Translations under genes and position numbers: made by a program | Part shown: one piece after another, positions 57,363-64,000 of the stretch | Layout of the letters: each line of letters opens with the position of its first letter | How positions within the stretch are numbered: the first letter of the stretch is position 1 | Assembly: GCA_002633005.1 (NCBI GenBank) | Contig: NMRA01000306.1 | Location: 429,160-493,159, forward strand | Direction of reading: 5' to 3' | From: Phoronis australis | Lineage: Eukaryota; Phoronida; Phoronidae | Length of the DNA stretch: 64,000 nt | Notes under the pieces: generated by a model | The model's input: the letters and a program-made list of their open reading frames with translations, nothing else | Told to the model about the DNA's origin: nothing | Database searches by the model: none

Positions 57363-57938
57363 TTAATGGATTCTTACAAGACACTCCGAAGAGTATACAT
57401 CGCTGCGCATAGACGTCACGCCGACAATAAGATCATCAGATAGCTTCAGACCAGCCTTCAAAGCATCAGCAAGTATATCACTGGTCACTGGTCCTTCCGG
57501 CGAACCATTCTCTGCCACTGCGAATTCTGAAGACTTATACTCTGATTCAATCGTCTTTAAATATATCAGTGGCAGTATGTCGGAAGCCGGAAGTGCACTC
57601 TCGTGAGGGTATGCCACTGTAATCCAATAAGGTTCAGAATCGGAAGACCCTGCTTGTGCATTGCATATCCAAGTGTAAACATATCTAGTTATGTGATCAG
57701 TTAGGATGTCTGAAGAATATGTCTCCATGTATTCTGACGAACCAACCTTTGTGTACAAGCATTGAATTGCTCCACATTTTAATACGGAATCTGTATGTTC
57801 TGTGTGGGTGACATTCGGTACTCCTGGAATTTCTGAAGAACGGGAACTTCTTTCTTCAAATCGTGAATTCATTGGTTCTGTATTTCTGTTACTTGATCTG
57901 TCAATATTTGGAAGTGGGGTGTTGAATGCTCTGGCTGT
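57363..57938 (-). CDS. Ser/Asp-rich open frame, possible extracellular exon
   Basis: A frame open from about 57991 to the stop at 57363 (169 codons from the first ATG at 57872). It reads GTLGNDAIITARAFN upstream of the ATG, then CGAIQCLYTKVGSSEYMETY, ITRYVYTWICNAQAGSSDSE and SDILADALKAGLKLSDDLIV. Repeated SSE/SSD pairs, three Cys and alternating beta-like segments suggest an extracellular region. No acceptor is evident. Its end is followed by the decayed family at 56770-57260, so the two may belong to one broken gene or mobile element that ends at the terminus at 58132. Confidence 0.35.
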   Translation of the reverse strand, partial: TARAFNTPLPNIDRSSNRNTEPMNSRFEERSSRSSEIPGVPNVTHTEHTDSVLKCGAIQCLYTKVGSSEYMETYSSDILTDHITRYVYTWICNAQAGSSDSEPYWITVAYPHESALPASDILPLIYLKTIESEYKSSEFAVAENGSPEGPVTSDILADALKAGLKLSDDLIVGVTSMRSDVYSSECLVRIH

Positions 57939-58032
57939 TATAATAGCATCATTGCCGAGTGTACCAACATATACCCCCTCACTGCTTCATCCACACTTTT
58001 TCCATTTAACATAAGGATCACGCTGTTTGGTG

Positions 58033-58132
58033 ACCATGTATTTAAAGGGCTCGCGAAATCGAGGCTGTTAATCTATCACCACTAGTACACGCACGCCCTC
58101 TAGTTATTGTAGATTTTCCGAATAGCCCCATT
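58033..58132. mobile_element. Third copy of the AATGGGGCTATTCGG terminus
   Basis: About 100 bp nearly identical to the end of the inverted units: CATGTATTTAAAGGGCTCGC, CACTAGTACACGCACGCCC, then CCGAATAGCCCCATT at 58132. Sequence inside (left of 58033) does not match the 3.2 kb unit, so this is a different internal body or a solo terminus. No second end was found between 56 and 58 kb. Confidence 0.75.
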
Positions 58133-58963
58133 CACACAACTTGTAATATCGGTTGAATTAAGTATAACCAACTTTGCATTGTACAAAAGAACCTTTGTGT
58201 ACACATGTTTTTATCTGATAACAATTCTTTACCCTGCATTGAGAACAACAATTTCAGGGAATAGCATTTCAAGCATTTATTTTCATATATTTTTGGAAAG
58301 AACGCAATGCTTTGACACTCAGTAACAGTAGCACTTTTGTGCAGTCGCCATATCAACTTTCAAATGAACAAGAGTTAAGTATCAGTCCATGGATCCACCG
58401 ACCACTGTACAGCCAACAAGCGGCAAGGTGGGGGTCAACCATTCAGATCCATGTTTAGTCTGATAAATCACATTAGGGATGAGAGAAAATGGGTGAAGTA
58501 TGACACCACAAAGTTTGGTGGTTTAGGAGATACATGGGAAGTGTTCTTGGGGGCAAAATGAGGCAATTTCTTGCTGTGGAATGAGTCATTTTTCACCAAA
58601 TTTTCTACTCCAGTTTCTGCTTCAAACAGAATCGTTTCTGAACAATTTTGATATCACATGATAGGTTCATGACCAATGTCAGTAAACACGGCACCGACAC
58701 TGCAATATCGGTTACCATGGTAACACTGCAACTGTTTCCGTGGAGGTAAATTTCCATCTTGTGAAAAACCAGCAGTAAGCTGTACCCTTATAGCGAAGCT
58801 GCCCCCGCAAGAAAACTAAAAATAATAACATGGACATGTAGAAGACTCCATGCCCTTGAAATTAATACAACAAAAGCTTTGTCAGCGCTTCAGGCAGGCT
58901 TGGTAATAGGTGTCTGAATTTCACTATTTTCAGACCGCGTATGTGTATTTGTCATATTAAACC
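58133..58963. other. Non-coding, nothing recognised
   Basis: Only short frames without splice sites or domains. Confidence 0.35.
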
Positions 58964-59310
58964 AGTCACTAGTTGTGCGCCGTTTCTACGCATTAATATG
59001 CCGTGGCATAAAACAACAATTAAAACAATTGGTTTGCTTAAATGTTTTAATTAATTTTAAGGACACTAGCATTTCCCAATAACTAATAAAATTATACTAA
59101 ATTTGTTCATCCAATTCGTCTGAATACCAAACTAAAGCTTACAATGCGTTAGTTGAATGATGGCTGACCTAAAGTGTGGGTTTGCGAATTTATCTATCTA
59201 TCTGGCACTGCCAGTCGCATCGAATGTGGTATTTCTACAAATTGCGGGGAGAAACAACTTTGGAAACTCTAGGGAAATACACAAGGTATAGAGAGAGACA
59301 TTTGAGCACC

Positions 59311-59504
59311 TCATAAGAGTACGTGGAGCTGATGTGGAGGTGGAACGTGTCCTCCTGAGTAGTCTGTCTCAGTGTCTGCCTCAGAGGCACTGTGTGCAGC
59401 AGGAGCTACATAATCTACCGTATTAGATTCCCTTGCCCGAATCATCGTTACAACACTCGAGATATGTTGGCGTCGCCAAAGACACTTAGAACATCCACTG
59501 CACA
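59311..59504 (-). CDS. Terminal exon of a receptor-like tail (copy 1)
   Basis: The acceptor TATCAGATTTCTCCTCTAG precedes a phase-1 exon reading CSGCSKCLWRRQHISSVVT, then MIRARESNTVDYVAPAAHSA, SEADTETDYSGGHVPPPHQL, HVLL, stop. A CxxCxxC cluster followed by RR and then Tyr-containing acidic motifs (VDYVAP, TDYSGG) resembles a cytoplasmic tail with possible palmitoylation and SH2-type sites. Upstream exons were not identified, and no membrane span is visible in this exon. The copy at 59971 has the same frame. Confidence 0.45.
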
Positions 59505-59970
59505 CTAGAGGAGAAATCTGATAGAGGTCTGAAAAATTACCAAAGACGTTTAAAGTCAAGGTTCAACATCCTGCTTCGTGTGAGCTCAGGTAGGAATCAC
59601 TAAACTCCAGGGTCTGACCCTGAGTCACTAGTTGTGCGCCGTTTCTACGCATTAATATGCCGTGGTATAATACAACAATTAAAACAATTGGTTTGCTTAG
59701 ATGTTTTTAATTAATTTTAAGGACACTAGAATTTCCCAATAAAATATGAAATTATTCCAAATTTGTTCATCCAATTCGTCTGAATACCAAACTAAAGCTT
59801 ACAATGCGTGAGTTGAATGATGGCTGACGTAAAGTGCGGGTTTGCGAATTTATCTATTTATCTGGCACTGTCAGTCGCATCAAATGGGGTATTTCTACAA
59901 ATTGTGGAGAGAAACAACTTTGGAAACTCTAGGGAAATGCACAAGGTATAGAGCGAGACATTTGAGCACC

Positions 59971-60164
59971 TTATAAGAGTATGTGGAGCTGATGTGGAGG
60001 TGGAACGTGTCCTCCCGAGTAGTCTGTCTCAGTGTCTGCCTCGGAGGCACTGTGTGCAGCAGGAGCTACATAATCTACCATGTTAGGATCACTTGCCCGA
60101 ATCATCGTTACAACACTCGAGATATATTGGCGTCGCCAAAGACACTTAGAACATCCACTGCACA
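59971..60164 (-). CDS. Terminal exon of a receptor-like tail (copy 2)
   Basis: Same exon as copy 1: CSGCSKCLWRRQYISSVVT, MIRASDPNMVDYVAPAAHSA, then SEADTETDYSGGHVPPPHQL and ILL. Replacements relative to copy 1 are few and the frame is intact. The acceptor is damaged: the expected TAG is replaced by TTG (AATATTGTGCAG), leaving only a cryptic AG five bases in. The duplicate may be unspliceable. Confidence 0.4.
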
Positions 60165-60978
60165 ATATTAAAATCTAACAGTTTTGTGCTAGACAGGGGA
60201 GATAATCCACAGACCACTTTTTGGGGCTAATTTTAGTGGCCGTTTTTGTGACCTTCTTACTGCTATAAAACACCTTGTAGCCTTATGTGACGTTTTGAAC
60301 ATACAGAGTTACTCTTGATGACTGAGCAGTAAAACATCTTGCCTCAACTTCGCACTTTAGTGAAAATTGCTTTGCAAAACTGTCTATTTTCATAGTTTGG
60401 AAATGACGAGCAGAGTTTACAGACCATTTGAACAAACTTCTAGGCAAGAAGTCTGCTTTAAATAGTTATAGAAACCAAGTCTAAACTCTTTCAAATGAAA
60501 ACAAGATGTTTTCCGTGTTTATTACGCGGCTAGTATCAAAACTGAACCCGATGACCTTTGCCCACCAAGGGAGCGAGTTGAGGTTAAGCTTGAGGATATA
60601 TAAAAAATGTACGTGTAACCCTCTCGTATTCTTTCATTTCTTTTATATTATCAGGTTAATTTAAACACTCTGTAGAACTTTTAAATGAAAATAAAGATTA
60701 AGATTAAACGAGTAAGAATTGATATTTGCAATGACTGGTTTTGAGAGAAGCAAGTGCATTTTAAAAAGACAAAATGGCGGACGATGTCCATGGGCCTTCC
60801 TGTTCCTTCAGATTTTATTCTGCAAAAAATCACAAAAGCTTTGTGCTTTAGTGAGTTATGTCAAAGACATCACTGAACATTTGAGATACAGGAAACTGCC
60901 TCACAAAGCAAGGCCTGTGCCAGAGTAAGGACTCGTACTACCCAGGTTCGATGAATTTCGGACCGAACAGGACCAGTC
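60165..60978. other. Non-coding, nothing firm
   Basis: AT-rich. A plus-strand frame at 60719-60928 contains AAAATGGCGG and no domain. Confidence 0.3.
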
Positions 60979-62095
60979 ATGGAAGAGTCAGGTAATGCTG
61001 GATGTTACCACTCTGCTCCTCTCCTCCTGAATGTAGCAGCCTTGTCAAATTCTACCGGCATTTCTGTTTCGAGATATGACTTAAGTGAAAGTCAGAATGG
61101 AAAGGATCTCTGTGATCGCAAGATCGCTCCACTCAAACAACATGCAAAGTACTTTGTAGCCGAAGGTANCAGAATGGACAGGATCTCTGTGATCGCAAGA
61201 TCGCTCCACTCAAACAACATGCAAAGTACTTTGTAGCCGAAGGTATCAATATCATAAACTTTCTGGATTTGAAAGAAGCATTACTTTCCAGTGGTCGTGT
61301 GAAGGGATGCTATGTGTATGCATGTTCAGTCAATGTAACAAAGTCTTTTCCAAAATACTCAGTTCCTGGTATAAGCACATTCCCAAATTTCCACTATTTC
61401 ACCCAAGGAATTCGCGTGTGGAAATCATTCCATGTAGGTGACGGTAAGTTCTTACAAATACTGAGAAAATGGGAAACCTATTTCTCTAAAATACACTAAC
61501 ATCTCTAGACATGGCGGATTTTCAACACCAACAGTTAAGGTTGGCATTGTATCTAGTGAAGAGCATCTACAAAAGTTCCCTTGTACCCAGCAAGGTTACT
61601 CGAAATTTTTGCCACAGACGCAGAACTAGGTCAGCATTTGGATGTGGGTAACGACACTGACCATTTACAAAGGGAAACCAAGTATGACCACATCGCACGA
61701 CAGTGGTCAGAAATGCTTTCAGATGCAAGAACCGGAGCGTCATTTGAGGCAGCCTCTGAGTACTATTTGGATGAGACGAATCCTGAAGCAATAGGTTAGG
61801 CATTGAAAAAAGGTAAAAGGTCAACAAGATTTTCAGCAAAGGTTAAGAACATTCTGACGAACATATTCGATGAAGATGAGAAAAGCCAGGTAAAAACGTT
61901 CACCCTCGGAAGTGCCAAAATGGACTCGGAGAAAGCATTACGAGAAAGTGCTTACCTGTGCTGTTAAGTGAATCGCAGATTGGTGGATTTTTTCCAGATT
62001 GTCTGCAGCAATGTTTATGACGATGCTGTTTCTGCTGAAGATGCTGTTATGTCGTCAGATTTACTGAATGAAGTGGTAAATGAGCTCAACGTTTA
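60979..62095 (+). pseudogene. Zinc-finger-family pseudogene (copy 1)
   Basis: Plus-strand frames, broken by stops and shifts, read in order SESQNGKDLCDRKIAPLKQH and AKYFVAEG; then FLDLKEALLSSGRVKGCYVY, ACSVNVTKSFPKYSVPGIST, FTQGIRVWKSFHVGDGKF; then TQQGYSKF(F/L)ATDAELGQHLDV, YDHIARQWSEMLSDAR. The blocks 'GKDxCDRxIAPLKxH', 'GLRVWKxFxVGxGK' and a C2H2-like finger 'FPCxxxGCxKxFxTxxxLxxHLxVxxH' belong to an expanded uncharacterised family seen in cnidarians and marine deuterostomes. Frames stop at 61499 and 61799, and part of the finger Cys is Tyr. A 76 bp repeat at 61093-61245 around a single N duplicates the first block. Confidence 0.6.
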
Positions 62096-63495
62096 GCCTA
62101 GTTTTGTAGCATACCAGTCAAACATGTGTGATATATACTTCTGTTTACTTCATGTCTGTCATGAATGAGTCATTAATAAAATTGTCTCTCGTGAATTAGT
62201 TTCTGTTGACTGTGAATGTGTACCTTTTTATACCACTGATGATCACACTGTCTGGCAGAAATATTCAGCGTTAGGGTGCCCGGTGTGTGGGGGTGGAACA
62301 CCAGGTTTCTGACGACTGGTGGCGACTAAAATTTCTAGCAACCAGCAGGGACATTACAACATGAACCCAAAGTNTTTCTGGATTTGAAAGAAGCATTACT
62401 TTCCAGTGGCCGTGTGAAGGGATGTTATGTGTATGCATGTTCAGTCAATGCAACAAAGTCTTTTCCAAAATACTCAGTTCCTGGTATAAGCACATTCCCA
62501 AATTCTCACTATTCCACCCGCGTGTAGAAATCATTTCATGTATGTGATGGAAAATTCTTACAAATACTGAGAAAATGGGAAACCTATTTCTCTAAAATAC
62601 ACTAACTTTTCTAGACATGGCGGATTTTCAACACCAAGACTTATGGTTGGCATTGTATCTAGTGAAGAGCCTCAACAAAAGTTCCCTTGTACCCAGCAAG
62701 GTTACTCGAAATTCTTTGCTACAGACGCAGAACTAGGTCGGCATTTGCATGTCGATAACCACACTGGACATTTACAGAAGGAAACCACGTATGACCACAT
62801 CGCACGACAGTGGTCAGAAATGCTTTCAGATGCAAGAGCCGGAGCGTCATTTGAGGCAGACTCAGAGTACTATTAGGATGAGACGAATGCTGAAGCAATA
62901 CGTTAGGCATTGAAAAAAGGTAAAAGGTCAACAAGATTTTCAGCAAAGTTTAAGAACTTTCTGACGAACATATTCGATGAAGGAGATAAGTCAGGTAAAA
63001 ACGTTCACTCTCGGAAGTGCCAAAATGGAGAAAACATTACGAGAACACACTGGGAAAGTGTTTACCTGTGATGTTAAGTGAATCGCAGATTGGTGGATTT
63101 TTTCGAGGTTGTCTGCAGCAATGTTTATGACGATGCTATTTCTGCTGAAGATGCTGTTATATCGTCAGATTTACTGAATGAAGTGGTAAATGAGCTCAAC
63201 GTTTAGCCTAGTTTTGTAGCATACCAGTCAAAGATTTGTGATATATAAAGTCGAGACCGTTACTTCTGTTTACTTCATGTCTGTCATGAATGAGTCATTA
63301 ATAAAATTGTCTCTCGTGAATTATTTTCTATTGACTGTGAATGTGTACCTTTTCATACCACTGATGATCACACTGGCAGAAATATTCAGCGTTAGCCGGG
63401 TGCCCGGTGTGCGTGGGGGGACACCAGATTTCTGGCGACTGGTGGCGACTAAAATTTGTAGCAGCCAGCAGGGACATTACAATATGTGCCCAAAG
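61260..63495. repeat. Tandem ~1.12 kb duplication joined by a single N
   Basis: Unit one 61260-62373, unit two 62375-63495, separated by one undetermined base at 62374. Both start TTTCTGGATTTGAAAGAAGC and end with the GGTGCCCGGTGTG...CCAGCAGGGACATTACAA block. Divergence is about 4-6%, with a few indels. Confidence 0.9.
62375..63205 (+). pseudogene. Zinc-finger-family pseudogene (copy 2)
   Basis: Second copy of the same region from FLDLKEALL onward. It keeps RVKGCYVYACSVNATKSFPK, the finger KFPCTQQGYSKFFATDAELG, RHLHVDNHTG, and YDHIARQWSEMLSDARAGA, then a stop (TAG at 62874). Loss of the RVW block by a deletion near 62517 and several nonsense changes show it is dead. Confidence 0.6.
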
Positions 63496-64000
63496 TTTCA
63501 CTGACTATTGACAAGTTGAATGATTTTTTGCACTGAGCACTAGGGGGGCCATATCCACATTGGGTGCCTTCCTTTGCCTGTGGCACGAACAAGGCAGATA
63601 GAAAACAAGGCAGGGGTGAGCTCAGTGTCACTAAAACCTCTCTAAAATTTATCCAAAAGCACTGAACAAATTATTATAAATTCAATTTCAGGAAAGGTGC
63701 GTTATGGCTGCTACAGAGTGCCAAATTTGGCCGAAAATGGCTTCAGTGAAAACCTGAAAAATAGCCGTTTTTGCCTCACAAATTCAAAACGTACAAATTT
63801 AAAAAATGGATTTTGAAAGTTATGCCATTAAATTATTCAGCCATTGCCCTTTCAATTTGTATTATTCTTTTGTTTTGACCTTACCATACATGCTCGTAAA
63901 ATGCATTCAAACATGCCTACTTCGACCCCCAATTTTGTTGCAAAATGGAGGTACAGGTCATAAAAAGAAAAAGAATGAATGAAAATTCTTAAAAAGTGAG
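63496..64000. other. Non-coding right edge, nothing recognised
   Basis: AT-rich sequence with words GCCAAATTTGGCC and AAAATGG; no splice-bounded frame. Confidence 0.35.

Larger units (their letters stand above)
58964..60164. repeat. Tandem duplication, period ~659 bp
   Basis: Unit one (58964-59504) and unit two (59623-60164) share AGTCACTAGTTGTGCGCCGT, AAACAATTGGTTTGCTTA, AACTAAAGCTTACAATGCGT and the whole terminal exon on the minus strand. A unique ~118 bp spacer (59505-59622) lies between them. Divergence is about 5%. Confidence 0.9.

Noticed and set aside
1-64000. CRISPR arrays, bacterial operons, rRNA genes
   Set aside because: No regularly spaced short repeats with unique spacers, no Shine-Dalgarno-led gene series and no rRNA signatures; the window is eukaryotic.

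Overview
This is a eukaryotic genomic window: intron-rich, AT-rich, mostly non-coding and crowded with decayed transposable elements. The splice signals (GTAAGT-type donors, polypyrimidine-AG acceptors), the frequent ACATGTA words, and the mix of Tx1/L1-like and jockey/CR1-like LINE remnants with hAT-type MITEs suggest an outbred marine invertebrate, probably an invertebrate deuterostome such as amphioxus or an acorn worm. The species cannot be fixed from sequence alone. No operons, CRISPR arrays or bacterial features are present.

Host genes supported by the sequence. (1) A seven-exon minus-strand gene (15713 to 4042) whose splice phases all agree and which gives an unrecognised soluble protein of about 340 residues. 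(2) A single-coding-exon ANKH-like multipass membrane transporter (22332 to 20839, minus). (3) A six-exon plus-strand gene (45875 to 50355) for an unrecognised single-pass membrane protein of 169 residues, with competing splice sites. Weaker candidates are a signal-peptide exon resembling the mannose-6-phosphate receptor homology domain (1370 to 1192), a membrane-protein exon at 51.7 kb, a Ser-rich exon at 57.4-57.9 kb, and a duplicated terminal exon for a receptor-like tail (59.3 and 60.0 kb).

Mobile and repeated DNA, left to right: hAT-type MITEs (2.0, 5.6, 41.2 kb); jockey/CR1-like LINE ends (2.9 and 11.1 kb); a Tx1/L1-like LINE (6.1-8.5 kb) lying antisense against exon 4 of gene 1; small fold-back elements (15.0, 19.9, 34.0, 50.9 kb). 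Two copies of a ~3.2 kb terminal-inverted-repeat unit carrying exons of a secreted-type protein lie in inverted orientation around a gap (23.46-31.84 kb), with a third terminus at 58.1 kb. A ~410 bp tandem duplication is at 34.2-35.0 kb. An element with AGGTCGCA subterminal arrays spans 35.9-38.1 kb. A complex satellite of ~1.2 kb units ends in a cluster of short perfect palindromes (51.8-56.4 kb). A 0.66 kb tandem duplication is at 58.96-60.17 kb, and tandem zinc-finger-family pseudogenes occupy 61-63.5 kb.

Several duplications have undetermined bases (N) exactly at their junctions, so some may be assembly or haplotype artefacts. The most useful items to follow up are the reconstructed genes 1 and 3, the cargo-bearing inverted repeat, and the palindrome cluster.
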